This document shows, in pieces, positions 5,354-13,808 of a DNA stretch of 32,476 bases. The stretch spans positions 1 through 32,476 of IMG/VR virus record IMGVR_UViG_3300032297_000073. One strand, written 5' to 3'. Within the stretch, counting starts at the first letter, position 1. Every line of letters starts with the position of its first letter. This stretch comes from a virus. Made by a program: the position numbers and the translations under genes. Below the pieces are notes generated by a model. The model had not been told where the DNA came from. It did no database searches and saw nothing but the letters and a program-made list of their open reading frames with translations.

Positions 5354-5851
5354 ATGGAAACTAGAGTATTAGCTGCATTTGGTTATGTTGCTACGCTGTG
5401 TACCACAGAGCCCGGTGAAACTCGCACAGTTCAGCTGGACGAGGAGGGATACTCGGCCAGTGGTCACTATTACTATGTTGATGGTTACGTTACCTCAATA
5501 GTACAGGGCACAGATCAGCAATTGCAGGATCGAGCAGCGGGATGGCTTAATTCCGAACACAACGATCCCGGTACTAGCAACGGTAAAGTAGACAATACAT
5601 TCCCCCAAGGAGCCCAGTGGTTGTGCATAGCCAAACGATATAACCAAACACAGGGGTTGCCCAATCTTGCCAGCTTGGTGTTAGAAGATCAAAGCACTGA
5701 AACATTGACTAATGGTACTAACCTGTATCTAGTACGTGGAGTATTGGTTGTGGGCACTAAGACATTTACAGGGCCTGCACAGATCAGGGTACGTTCAGGC
5801 GATGTCACGGCCACTTCACAGGGGAAAAGTTACTCGCTGAGGTTTCTATGA
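5354..5851 (+). CDS. Hypothetical beta-rich phage protein (165 aa)
   Basis: A 165-residue protein, Thr/Gly/Gln-rich and beta-prone throughout, without catalytic motifs. GGAG lies upstream of the ATG at a normal distance, and the stop overlaps the desaturase start (ATGA), so the two are co-transcribed. Composition suits a virion or adhesion protein (for example a short fibre or decoration protein), though I recognise no family. Confidence 0.7.
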   Translation: METRVLAAFGYVATLCTTEPGETRTVQLDEEGYSASGHYYYVDGYVTSIVQGTDQQLQDRAAGWLNSEHNDPGTSNGKVDNTFPQGAQWLCIAKRYNQTQGLPNLASLVLEDQSTETLTNGTNLYLVRGVLVVGTKTFTGPAQIRVRSGDVTATSQGKSYSLRFL

Positions 5852-6579
5852 GGACTAGGGCCTGGCACCGAAGTGTGGGTGCATTGCTGTTTATTCCCTC
5901 ACTGTCTCTGGGTGTGTATTTAGACCCATTGGCCCTAGTATATTCCTTGTCCCTATATTTTGTTATTCTACTCAGTATGACCTGTGGCTATCATAGGCTG
6001 TTTGCACATGCAGCCTACACTACGTCGAGGGGGTGGCATTGGCTGTTTGGAATAGTGGGCAGTATAGGCGTTAACAGTAGTCCTGCACAATGGGCTATGG
6101 TACATTCAGCACATCATCGCTATTCTGACACAGCGCAAGACCCTTATATCACCGATTGGAGATATTTCTTTAGATTCAAAGATATAACAGATGTATCGCC
6201 TGGCCGTGCGGGGCTACGTCTACTACGCGACCCTATGCATCAATTTTTGTTCAATTATAGCTTTACACTTAGCTTGAGTTATGCTATACTAATTCTGGTA
6301 CTAGGGGGTATGTGGGGGTTATTATACCTGTATGCACTGCCTGTATCATTGTTTTTGTTCGTCAGCGGAATCCATAGCATGTATTCTCACAACGCACAAG
6401 GTCCACTAGATCGACCCTGGCTTGAATTTATTCTGCCTTTTTGCGGAGAGTGGTTACATCGAGAACATCACATTAAACCCTATTTAACCCCCTACCCTGG
6501 TGGCATGGACCTAGGGGGCCAATTTATTGAATTGATTAGAACAGATGGCATTAGATCTACAAACAGAACCCCTAGCTGA
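5848..6579 (+). CDS. Fatty acid desaturase, acyl-CoA/acyl-lipid type (243 aa)
   Basis: All three histidine boxes of the membrane di-iron desaturases are present: HRLFAH (49-54), HSAHH (86-90) and HREHH (204-208). Hydrophobic helices lie around residues 10-45, 65-80 and 138-175. The family (stearoyl-CoA/DesC-like) puts a double bond into fatty acyl chains using O2 and reducing power from ferredoxin or cytochrome b5. At 243 residues it is somewhat short but keeps the whole catalytic core. In a phage it is best seen as an auxiliary metabolic gene, probably changing membrane lipids or an acyl group used by the neighbouring acetyltransferase-like protein. It overlaps both neighbours. Confidence 0.9.
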   Translation: MRTRAWHRSVGALLFIPSLSLGVYLDPLALVYSLSLYFVILLSMTCGYHRLFAHAAYTTSRGWHWLFGIVGSIGVNSSPAQWAMVHSAHHRYSDTAQDPYITDWRYFFRFKDITDVSPGRAGLRLLRDPMHQFLFNYSFTLSLSYAILILVLGGMWGLLYLYALPVSLFLFVSGIHSMYSHNAQGPLDRPWLEFILPFCGEWLHREHHIKPYLTPYPGGMDLGGQFIELIRTDGIRSTNRTPS

Positions 6580-6997
6580 TATTATCTCAGAAGTGCAGTA
6601 TCTGCTGGAACAGCACTATGAAGAATTAACACTGAACAAACATCAGATCAAACTAAAGCCCATTTGGGCACGTTACCTAGCACTGGAAGCAGAGGGCAAG
6701 TTCATAACAGTCACAGCCCGCATAGATGGAGAGCTTGTGGGCTATAGTGGATTCTTCCTTGATCAGCATATACACTATGAAGACCTGCGTGTAGCCACTA
6801 ACGATGTGCTATTCCTACGCAAGGATCTGCGTCAGGGTATGACAGGCATACGCCTTATCAAATACTCCGAGGGTACTATGCGTGACTTTGGGGCCAATAA
6901 GATCACATGGCATGTCAAGTATAAAAATGACATACGTCCTATTCTACACAGAATGGGCTACGTTGACGAAGATGTTATTGTGGGCAAGTTATTGTGA
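6545..6997 (+). CDS. GNAT-family N-acetyltransferase (150 aa)
   Basis: The 150-residue protein fits one GNAT domain. It has a central strand VGYSGFFLD, a strand DVLFLRKDLR followed by the acyl-CoA loop RQGMTG (about residues 97-102), helix IRLIKYSEGTMRDFG, strand KITWHV and a late helix RPILHRMGY. These enzymes move an acetyl group from acetyl-CoA to an amine. The start lies 35 nt inside the desaturase gene, so translation is probably coupled. The substrate is unknown; sugar amines or a protein amine are the obvious candidates. Confidence 0.75.
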   Translation: MALDLQTEPLADIISEVQYLLEQHYEELTLNKHQIKLKPIWARYLALEAEGKFITVTARIDGELVGYSGFFLDQHIHYEDLRVATNDVLFLRKDLRQGMTGIRLIKYSEGTMRDFGANKITWHVKYKNDIRPILHRMGYVDEDVIVGKLL

Positions 6998-7596
6998 TAT
7001 ACGCACCCCTTAATAAAGACTGGTTTTACACTTATCTAGATATTCCTAACCTAGATACAATAGCGAAAGAGTTATTAACGCTGTTTAGTACAACTAATAA
7101 CAAAGTAGTCCGTAATGTAGGTTACGTTAACATATTTCAAAATAACATTGTCAACTGCCCTATGTTTATTTCCTACCTGGCCAGTAAAGGGTTAGACAAT
7201 AAACTTAATAGAGTAATGTATACCGAGGGACTACTTGGCCCCCACCCACATGTTGATTCGGGCAACCCAAAGAATTGTACATATTCTCTAAACATACCGT
7301 TAGTTGATGCAGAAGATTCCTATACTGTTTGGTATGCTACTGATAAAACACACCTATTAGATAGATCAAATTTAGGACAAGATCCACAACAGACAATAGG
7401 ATGGTTGGATATATCAGATGTAACTGAAGTTGCAAGACTACAATACACACAGCCCGCATTAGTAAACACAACTATATTACATAAGGGTCTAACTACTAGA
7501 CCTAGTAGGACACTTTGTTGTATTAGATTCTGGCCCGAGCTAACAGATCAGGAAGTGTCTAGATTAACCAGTACGGAAGATGGTAATACGTTTTAG
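6994..7596 (+). CDS. Probable 2-oxoglutarate/Fe(II)-dependent oxygenase (200 aa)
   Basis: A jelly-roll oxygenase signature is visible: HVD at 86-88 as the HxD metal pair, a distal His163 (ILHKG), and Arg169 or Arg172 for 2-oxoglutarate. Length and the intervening strands (YSLNIPL, YTVWYA) agree with the small phage oxygenases. Such enzymes hydroxylate proteins, lipids or nucleobases. The start is GTG at 6994, sharing bases with the acetyltransferase stop (GTGA); the next Met is at residue 57. The 3' end overlaps the convergent gene by 33 bp. Substrate unknown. Confidence 0.6.
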   Translation: MIYAPLNKDWFYTYLDIPNLDTIAKELLTLFSTTNNKVVRNVGYVNIFQNNIVNCPMFISYLASKGLDNKLNRVMYTEGLLGPHPHVDSGNPKNCTYSLNIPLVDAEDSYTVWYATDKTHLLDRSNLGQDPQQTIGWLDISDVTEVARLQYTQPALVNTTILHKGLTTRPSRTLCCIRFWPELTDQEVSRLTSTEDGNTF

Positions 7597-8337
7597 AGTC
7601 TCAGCGTCGGGCTCTAAAACTGTCCACGCACTGCCCAATACCGGAGTTAGATGCAAGTGACTACGTGGCAGGAAGTAGCTGTCCACTGAGTCAGAAATAC
7701 CCAGTTGATCCACTATGTTAGCAATCACAGAGTCCACAGCAATGATGCTCTGAGCACCCTCTAGTACACCTAGCCAATCAAACACAGAGTCGGTGATGGG
7801 GGTGATCTCAATGGTCTTCCAACCCTCGGGTACCCAGCTAGGGTCAATGCTGGTCTTGTAGTCACTGCCCTCAGTGTGTACTACAACATAGGGCTCATCA
7901 CCCTGGATACCCACTCGGGCTTTTAGGGCCTGTTCACGTTGGGGGTCACGAGTGATACACTCAGCTAGGGTCCACTTTAGTTTAAAGGGTACCTGGGCTA
8001 TATGATATTTGATTTGATCAAAGCCCGTGATTTGAAACTCTGGACGTTTGGAGAACTCAGGATGGCTACTCAGAGCTTGATAAAGGCAGATAACTTCGTC
8101 GCATTTAAAGTTACGTAGCCGTTCCATGGGTGTTTCATAGAAGTAGTTGCTACCATCTACAACCAACGGAATCCATTTAATCCAAGGCACAGTCTTTTCC
8201 ACTGAGGGCACGAACTCCTGTGCAATAGGCCACAATATATCGTAGCCCTCGTTATAGTAATAACGGGCAATGGGCAGAGCGATAACAATATCGCCTAGGC
8301 CCCTACTTTGAATAATACCTAGTTTCTTTTTAGCCAT
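7564..8337 (-). CDS. GT9/heptosyltransferase-like glycosyltransferase (257 aa)
   Basis: The N-terminus GIIQSRGLGDIVIALPIARYY is the Rossmann start typical of ADP-heptose:LPS heptosyltransferase-like (GT9, GT-B) proteins. The C-terminal half has YVVVHTEG and a Gly/Ala-rich segment GVLEGAQSIIAVDSVIANI, like the nucleotide-sugar site with its conserved Asp-Ser. At 257 residues it is shorter than full GT9 enzymes (about 320-350). It is probably translated with the 49-aa gene, which overlaps its start by 8 nt. Likely a sugar transferase; donor and acceptor unknown. Confidence 0.6.
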   Translation of the reverse strand: MAKKKLGIIQSRGLGDIVIALPIARYYYNEGYDILWPIAQEFVPSVEKTVPWIKWIPLVVDGSNYFYETPMERLRNFKCDEVICLYQALSSHPEFSKRPEFQITGFDQIKYHIAQVPFKLKWTLAECITRDPQREQALKARVGIQGDEPYVVVHTEGSDYKTSIDPSWVPEGWKTIEITPITDSVFDWLGVLEGAQSIIAVDSVIANIVDQLGISDSVDSYFLPRSHLHLTPVLGSAWTVLEPDAETLKRITIFRTG

Positions 8338-8479
8338 TTATTTGTGTATAGTTAAGAACGTTGCCTGCACCGTATTGTGCCTCAGCAAGCATTTTGGCCT
8401 CCAAACCGTTACTGGCATTAATGCGAACGTGTGCGGTTTGAAGAGCATTGATTCGAACCCAAACTTCAAAGGTGTACAT
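8330..8479 (-). CDS. Small conserved-looking phage protein (49 aa)
   Basis: I read this frame by eye. It has an ATG at 8479 behind AAGGAGTT, ends at 8330 and encodes 49 residues, MYTFEVWVRINALQ onward, with a C-terminal half EAKMLAEAQYGAGNVLNY. The pattern of a short beta strand followed by a helix with AEAQYG recurs in tiny phage proteins. A perfect-consensus promoter (8505-8533) drives it, and its stop overlaps the start of the glycosyltransferase gene by 8 nt. Function unknown. Confidence 0.8.
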   Translation of the reverse strand: MYTFEVWVRINALQTAHVRINASNGLEAKMLAEAQYGAGNVLNYTQING

Positions 8480-8504
8480 GGTAACTCCTTGTTGCGATGT
8501 GTTT

Positions 8505-8533
8505 ATTATACACTGGATTTACCATATTGTCAA
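8505..8533 (-). promoter_or_regulatory. Consensus sigma70 promoter with degenerate operator motif, for 8330-8479 and 7564-8337
   Basis: Leftward: TTGACA (8533-8528), 17-bp spacer, TATAAT (8510-8505). The spacer holds ATGGTAAATCC (8525-8515), a two-mismatch version of TTGGTAAAACC at the same place as in the early promoters. Confidence 0.9.
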
Positions 8534-8536
8534 CCA

Positions 8537-9307
8537 TTAGAAGTATGTAACATTGCCCATATTTGGGAAGTAACACTCGTTGCGATCCAAGGGCATGTCT
8601 ACCCTAGCCTCACATCGAATACTTTTAACACCTAATCCAACTGCCAGCGCATAACATTGGCTTTGGTTACCAATAAAGGTATCAGCTCCTGCGATAACCT
8701 GGGCTAGCTCTAACATATTCTTAGTTACGACCCAGGGTATGTTCCAGCCTGTGGTCTGGGTGAAGGCAGCATACTCTGTTTCTAGTCCTACAAATACGGC
8801 CCTGTCTTCGTAGCCCTGAGCCTGCCACTGAGCCCATTGACCCCCGGGTGTGTTAGGTATCCACCGTTGAGTACGATTGATCACGATGTCTCTACCTTCT
8901 ATCTTTCTAGGTTGAGGTACGGTGAGCCAAGGAGTGCTAGAGCAGACCCTAGCATCTGTTTCAGATAGCCCAAACACTCCGCTGTAGATGTCAATGTAAT
9001 TTGTAGGATGACCTACAAATACAGGACGGAACTTATCCAGATTGTGAGTGATAGCATGAACCTTTGGATCCATAACTTTGAAACTATTGATGTAGTCTTG
9101 TGCTAACATGAAGTACTCCATAAACTCAAAGTCTTTCTCGGTTAGCCTACCCTGATGGAACGGATTAGGTGGCGCACCGTAGTAGTATTGACCTATCCAG
9201 TCTATTTGGTTAAGATGCAAATAGAAGTCGCCGCCGCCAAAGTGTTTGACAATTGGTAGGCTGTAGATCAAGTCTCCAAATGCACCGGAGTGTTTGTATG
9301 ATTTCAT
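8537..9307 (-). CDS. GT-B (GT9-like) glycosyltransferase-like protein (256 aa)
   Basis: The start MKSYKHSGAFGDLIYSLPIVKHF again has the G-x-GD-x-I-x-x-LPI pattern of GT9-like proteins. The C-terminal half reads DIVINRTQRW, then AQVIAGADTFIGNQSQCYALAVGLGVK, a typical donor-site helix region. It is therefore a diverged relative of the protein at 7564-8337. It seems to have its own promoter, TATAAT at 9320-9315, only 7 nt from the ATG and without an SD, so the mRNA may be leaderless. Transfer activity is inferred from fold patterns only. Confidence 0.6.
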   Translation of the reverse strand: MKSYKHSGAFGDLIYSLPIVKHFGGGDFYLHLNQIDWIGQYYYGAPPNPFHQGRLTEKDFEFMEYFMLAQDYINSFKVMDPKVHAITHNLDKFRPVFVGHPTNYIDIYSGVFGLSETDARVCSSTPWLTVPQPRKIEGRDIVINRTQRWIPNTPGGQWAQWQAQGYEDRAVFVGLETEYAAFTQTTGWNIPWVVTKNMLELAQVIAGADTFIGNQSQCYALAVGLGVKSIRCEARVDMPLDRNECYFPNMGNVTYF

Positions 9308-9314
9308 AATACTA

Positions 9315-9343
9315 ATTATATACGTAGTTATCTGTTAGCGCAA
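9315..9343 (-). promoter_or_regulatory. Possible promoter for 8537-9307, leaderless type
   Basis: Leftward TATAAT (9320-9315) is followed by 7 nt and the ATG. TTGCGC lies 17 bp upstream as a weak -35. TATAATTA is the same octamer as at the gene starting at 12021. Confidence 0.45.
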
Positions 9344-9363
9344 TAGTCTGAGCATACTATGTG

Positions 9364-9371
9364 ACTAAATA
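9364..9371 (+). promoter_or_regulatory. Possible late-promoter box for 9396-11975
   Basis: ACTAAATA is a 6/8 match to the T4 late octamer TATAAATA and lies 25 bp before the ATG of the large virion-like gene. Confidence 0.3.
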
Positions 9372-9395
9372 TGTGCAGATAGGGAAATTCTTCAA

Positions 9396-11975
9396 ATGCC
9401 AATCACCACAGTCAATAGTAACCAGCTTATCAGCAGAACCAAATACAATGAAATACAAACGGCCATTGCCGGAGTATTAGCGTATTACGGTGTTGATGCT
9501 ACCAGCGTTCAGGTACCGGATTCTAATAGTATAATATATGCTGAAAATCATTGGGCTAAACTGTATGATGACATAAACAAATGTACGATTCATCAGACTG
9601 GCGCAATTATTCCTAACGCTACTAGGCCTTCGGATACTACTGTTGCATCTGTTCTACTAACCAATTATATAATTGATGCTGCTAATCTGGCTGTGACAAA
9701 CAAAGATACAGTGGCAAGTGGGCAGACAACAACTTTCAGTAATACTAGTATTAGAACCAGTAATTTTGGTGCGTCAACTGCTATACACCATACTGTAGAG
9801 TACGAGTGGGTTGATGCTAACTCTATGACTTATTTCCTACAATCGGGTGGCCGTATCGAAGCTGACCTAAGTTGGGTGAATTCTGGGCTACAATTTGACA
9901 GTGATCTAATTGCCGTTCTAGGTCTAACTGATGCGGCTCTGCAAACAAGTACATATCAAGTTTCCAATACAAATCAAACTCCTTCAAATTACACAGTATC
10001 TCAAGGAGCACACACAATTACTGTTACCTTTGTTAGAAATTCATCTAAAAAGTATACGTTGGATATTTCTATTTTAAGTACATCGGTACAGACGTTAAGT
10101 GGATCAAGTATCACCGGTACTACCAGATATGTTGCGTCAACAGATGAGGGGACACAATCTGGGGGTATTCTAGGACCTATACCGCAGGCAACTACTACTG
10201 TAACCTTTGAAGGTAGCTCAGTCCCTGCTACTCCTACTCGTGCATTATCAGCAAGTCCTACATCACTATCTTATACATTCTATACCGGTGATACAGAAAG
10301 TACGGCTCAGACTATTACATTAACCAATAACGGAAATACCGCAGTTAGTATTACCGGCGTTACATATACCAATGCAGGTACTGTGGTAGCTCGTCCTACA
10401 TATAGCTGGACTGGAAATAGTACCTTTGCTAATACTACTGTTAACGCAGGTGCAAGTAGAACAATTTCTTTGGCTTATTCCGGAGTTGTTGCTGGAACAC
10501 ATAATAATTCTGTGACAATATCAAATAACGGAAGTCAACCATCGTTGATTATACAAACTTCTCAGACAATAACTGGATTTAGTTTATCTCCTGCTAATGT
10601 TACAACAACAGTTTCTACATTAAATCAATATGTACAGCAGTTTATAATTCAAAATTCTAATGTAAGCCCGATATTATCATCAAGTTATACTGCTAGTGTA
10701 TCCGGTAGTGCAGGTTTTGCTGTGATTAACTCTAATGCAGGACCAACAGTAGTTTTTAATCCTAGTGGTAAATCTAACGGATCATACAATGCCACCCTAT
10801 CTGTGACTATAAATGGTTACACTGTGACACGTACAATAGGAATAACATTAAATATCCCCACACAAAATATTGGTAGTTGGATTAGTGCTACCGCTTCTGA
10901 AAATGCAATTCTAGGAGCCAGTTATGATATTATCGGTGGTACGAGATACCTAACAATTGGTATAGGTATGGGCAATGATGGAGCAGCAAAGGTTGAAGCA
11001 GGTGGAGCCAGTTCTGCTAGCGTGGCCAATTTAAATTATGCCGCAGACCCAGACCCTAGCAAAGGTATCCCGTTGTATGATTATTATCAAGGCGACGGAT
11101 CTTGGGTATCTTTCTTAAGAGGACAGGCAGAATCAGACGGATATGGTGTATCTTATCGTTATCGGACAACTATGCAGGTCACTTCTAATTATATCGTACG
11201 CTCTTACACTTTCAACGCAGATGCAGTGGCCCATACATATGACTATTCAGTAGATGACGACGGATTTGTTGAAATCAGTAACCCTAATACCGGCGGATAT
11301 GATATCATATTTGATGGTCGTGGTAGAGGTCGTCCCAACTACAGATCTATCAACAGTGGAACTTGGACACCACAATCAGCAGGTATATATACTGTTAGAT
11401 TGAATAGTAGGAACACGGGTTGGCCCGGTGCAGTGGCATTACGTTTGACTAATAATGTTACAAATCAGGTTGTGTGGAGTACTAGGGTTCCTATTAGAAC
11501 AGCCTACCAATATTGGTCTGAAGTTTACAGAATCCCGCTAAGTCAAGGTGCTACTACATATCAATGTAAAAATTATATTGTCAAAGATTCTGCAATGACA
11601 ACTGAAGGATTGCCTTATGGTGCATTCTTTGAAGGGCAGTCCTTGTTTGCAGTAACTGATGACGGTTCTGGAAATTTAACTATCACTGTAAATCCGTTAG
11701 GGGGCACCTTGCCAAGTGCCCGAGACGATCAAAATACTGTGGGTAATATTAAAGATTTACCATATTACTTTTCAGACTACAATAGATACACCAACTTGAC
11801 AAACCCCTCAGGACTAGCCTCTAACCAAACACTTAGATTTGATGGATTTCAAGCAGATGGATCAGTGAGAACCACAATTGTAAACAAACCTGCAGCCGAT
11901 CCTGTTCCAGCACTAGTTGTTGATACAGGTGTTCCATTTGACGGCGGTGGCTACGGCGGCGGCAGCGACATTTAA
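9396..11975 (+). CDS. Large virion/fibre-like protein with Ig-type beta domains (859 aa)
   Basis: Residues about 1-95 form a mixed N-terminal region. About 95-270 is a Ser/Thr-rich beta domain. Residues about 275-385 (PTSLSYTF...TITLTNNGNTAVSITGV) and 390-485 look like two Ig-like, choice-of-anchor or ASPM-Hydin-type sandwiches. About 600-700 is another beta domain with repeated DD and GRGRGR loops, and the tail ends DGGGYGGGSDI. Low Lys, high Ser/Thr/Asn and glycine-rich termini are typical of tail fibres and adhesins. It probably contacts the host surface. The many exposed Ser/Thr make it a plausible acceptor for the glycan genes that follow, which is inference. Confidence 0.75.
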   Translation: MPITTVNSNQLISRTKYNEIQTAIAGVLAYYGVDATSVQVPDSNSIIYAENHWAKLYDDINKCTIHQTGAIIPNATRPSDTTVASVLLTNYIIDAANLAVTNKDTVASGQTTTFSNTSIRTSNFGASTAIHHTVEYEWVDANSMTYFLQSGGRIEADLSWVNSGLQFDSDLIAVLGLTDAALQTSTYQVSNTNQTPSNYTVSQGAHTITVTFVRNSSKKYTLDISILSTSVQTLSGSSITGTTRYVASTDEGTQSGGILGPIPQATTTVTFEGSSVPATPTRALSASPTSLSYTFYTGDTESTAQTITLTNNGNTAVSITGVTYTNAGTVVARPTYSWTGNSTFANTTVNAGASRTISLAYSGVVAGTHNNSVTISNNGSQPSLIIQTSQTITGFSLSPANVTTTVSTLNQYVQQFIIQNSNVSPILSSSYTASVSGSAGFAVINSNAGPTVVFNPSGKSNGSYNATLSVTINGYTVTRTIGITLNIPTQNIGSWISATASENAILGASYDIIGGTRYLTIGIGMGNDGAAKVEAGGASSASVANLNYAADPDPSKGIPLYDYYQGDGSWVSFLRGQAESDGYGVSYRYRTTMQVTSNYIVRSYTFNADAVAHTYDYSVDDDGFVEISNPNTGGYDIIFDGRGRGRPNYRSINSGTWTPQSAGIYTVRLNSRNTGWPGAVALRLTNNVTNQVVWSTRVPIRTAYQYWSEVYRIPLSQGATTYQCKNYIVKDSAMTTEGLPYGAFFEGQSLFAVTDDGSGNLTITVNPLGGTLPSARDDQNTVGNIKDLPYYFSDYNRYTNLTNPSGLASNQTLRFDGFQADGSVRTTIVNKPAADPVPALVVDTGVPFDGGGYGGGSDI

Positions 11976-11996
11976 CATCAAAGTCTAGCTTTAACC

Positions 11997-12025
11997 CGCA
12001 TACTGTAGTATAATTACTGTATGCG
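11997..12025 (+). promoter_or_regulatory. Promoter-like TATAAT inside an inverted repeat at the start of 12021-13808
   Basis: CGCATAC (11997-12003) and GTATGCG (12019-12025) form a 7-bp inverted repeat that encloses TATAAT (12009-12014) and includes the ATG at 12021. TATAAT is 6 nt from the ATG and there is no SD, so leaderless initiation is likely. This would be the entry promoter of the glycan cassette. Confidence 0.5.
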
Positions 12026-13808
12026 TGATGTCTATAAAGTAGATCTAGAAGAAATCAAAAAAGTTAAATGGCAAGGTGATACCAATCAGTATGACCTTGA
12101 CCTACATGCGCTCGGCAAAGGTAGATCTGAGTTTATTATATTAAACCCAACAGTATCTAATCCTAACCTATATCATTGCATACATGAAATACCGGACACT
12201 GACAGATGCGTGTTTTGGTATCACGAAGGTGAATGGGTTGCCAAATATTTTAAAAAGAATTGGACTCCTAAGACAGGTTATAAAGAAATTGAAATAATTA
12301 AACCTGAGTTCGCTTGGAGAAAGAACCCTGACCTAGATCGAACAATGACATTCGAAGATGATCCGTTTGGTATCTTTGAACCAGAACCTTGGGACATGTA
12401 CTATGAATTGGTATGGTACATGGATCCTAGATTTAATCCACTGTACGATAAAGTGTGGGCTATCAGTTGTAAGCCTATAGGTGTTCCAACAATTGGTGTC
12501 AAGGATATGGGCTACGTCACTCCGCAGGTTGACATAGAATTCAACGAACACATTCCTAGTTTAGATATAAACATCGATGATTGCTATCCAGCCTATTATG
12601 ATTTGTTAAATGAATGTGCATGGGAATTAGATCCTGTACACCTAACAGAGAATGATGAACGTCTATGGGTAGTGAAGTTTACTCCGCGTTATCGTAAGCC
12701 TAAAGAATGGCAATGGTATGGAGTTATCAGCCCGGAGTTTATCATAGAACACAATCCGGTGCTCGGTGAATTAAACTACGATCTTGATCTGTTTATTCCT
12801 TGGTACAATTTAGGGTATGAGCATGTATGGATGTTAGATAATAAACATCTTGACAAGGGCGAAGAAGAGATATGGGCCTTTAAGATTAGAGTAACTGATA
12901 ATCTAGTAGGCAGCACAGTTATAGATTACATCAGTCCTGTATTAGAAGTTGAATACAATGAAGACCTTCCTAGTGTAGATTACAACATTGATTACAACAT
13001 ACCTTGGTATGATCTGTCTTATGAGCACACATGGTATCTAACAGAAGAGACTAAAGAAAAAGTTTGGGCAGTTAAACTCTGTGCAGTAGAAGAACCTACA
13101 GGTGAGAAGGACATGGGTAGTGTGTCCCTAATCATCCCTAGATTAGATGTTATATTCATTAGTTACAATGAACCTAATGCAGAAGCTAACTGGCAACGTG
13201 TCTTAGAGAAAGCTCCTTGGGCTAAACGAGTAAACGGTATTGAGGGTATCTTTAATGCACATAAGGCTGCCGCTAAGTTATCAAAAACAGATATGTTCTA
13301 TGTAGTGGACGGTGATGCATACCTAGCAGATGATTGGCAATTTGATTTTGAACCCAGTATCTTTGACAGAGACTGTGCCTATGTTTGGAGTAGCCGCAAT
13401 CCTATAAATGACCTAGTCTACGAAAATGGCGGAGTTAAATTATTTCCTAGATCCAAGTTATTAAAAACACGCAAATGGATCACTTTGGACATGTTTACTG
13501 GGACTGTGAAAAAAACTAAGTCACAGTCTCAGGTCAGTAACCTAACAGCATTTAACACAGACGAGTTTTCTGCATGGCGTAGTGCATTTAGAGAATGTGT
13601 TAAGTTATATACTATTAACCAAATGACTAAACTCAACGCATGGTTGACCCTAGGTGAAGACAGGCAATTTGGCAAATACGCATTGGAAGGTGCTAGTGCA
13701 GGTTATCAATATGCCAAAGACAACATAACCGATCAAACAGCGTTAGTTAAGATCAACGATTACAATTGGTTGCAAAACCAATTCAATTTATATTATAATA
13801 AACAATGA
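12021..13808 (+). CDS. Repeat-containing GT-A-type glycosyltransferase-like protein (595 aa)
   Basis: Residues about 55-375 contain five copies of a unit of about 69 residues, marked by Trp66, Trp132, Trp201, Trp270 and Trp338. Units carry ...W-x-x-D..., a second Trp (KVWAI, RLWVV, EIWAF, KVWAV) and a VEYNEDLPS-like end. Residues about 375-595 start with LDVIFISYNEPNAE and have FYVVDGDAYL with the DxD pair D430/D432, as in GT-A glycosyltransferases that bind a metal-nucleotide-sugar. The repeats may hold the acceptor or oligomerise. It heads the cassette and overlaps the radical SAM gene by 4 nt. Enzyme activity is likely but the sugar is unknown. Confidence 0.65.
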   Translation: MRDVYKVDLEEIKKVKWQGDTNQYDLDLHALGKGRSEFIILNPTVSNPNLYHCIHEIPDTDRCVFWYHEGEWVAKYFKKNWTPKTGYKEIEIIKPEFAWRKNPDLDRTMTFEDDPFGIFEPEPWDMYYELVWYMDPRFNPLYDKVWAISCKPIGVPTIGVKDMGYVTPQVDIEFNEHIPSLDINIDDCYPAYYDLLNECAWELDPVHLTENDERLWVVKFTPRYRKPKEWQWYGVISPEFIIEHNPVLGELNYDLDLFIPWYNLGYEHVWMLDNKHLDKGEEEIWAFKIRVTDNLVGSTVIDYISPVLEVEYNEDLPSVDYNIDYNIPWYDLSYEHTWYLTEETKEKVWAVKLCAVEEPTGEKDMGSVSLIIPRLDVIFISYNEPNAEANWQRVLEKAPWAKRVNGIEGIFNAHKAAAKLSKTDMFYVVDGDAYLADDWQFDFEPSIFDRDCAYVWSSRNPINDLVYENGGVKLFPRSKLLKTRKWITLDMFTGTVKKTKSQSQVSNLTAFNTDEFSAWRSAFRECVKLYTINQMTKLNAWLTLGEDRQFGKYALEGASAGYQYAKDNITDQTALVKINDYNWLQNQFNLYYNKQ

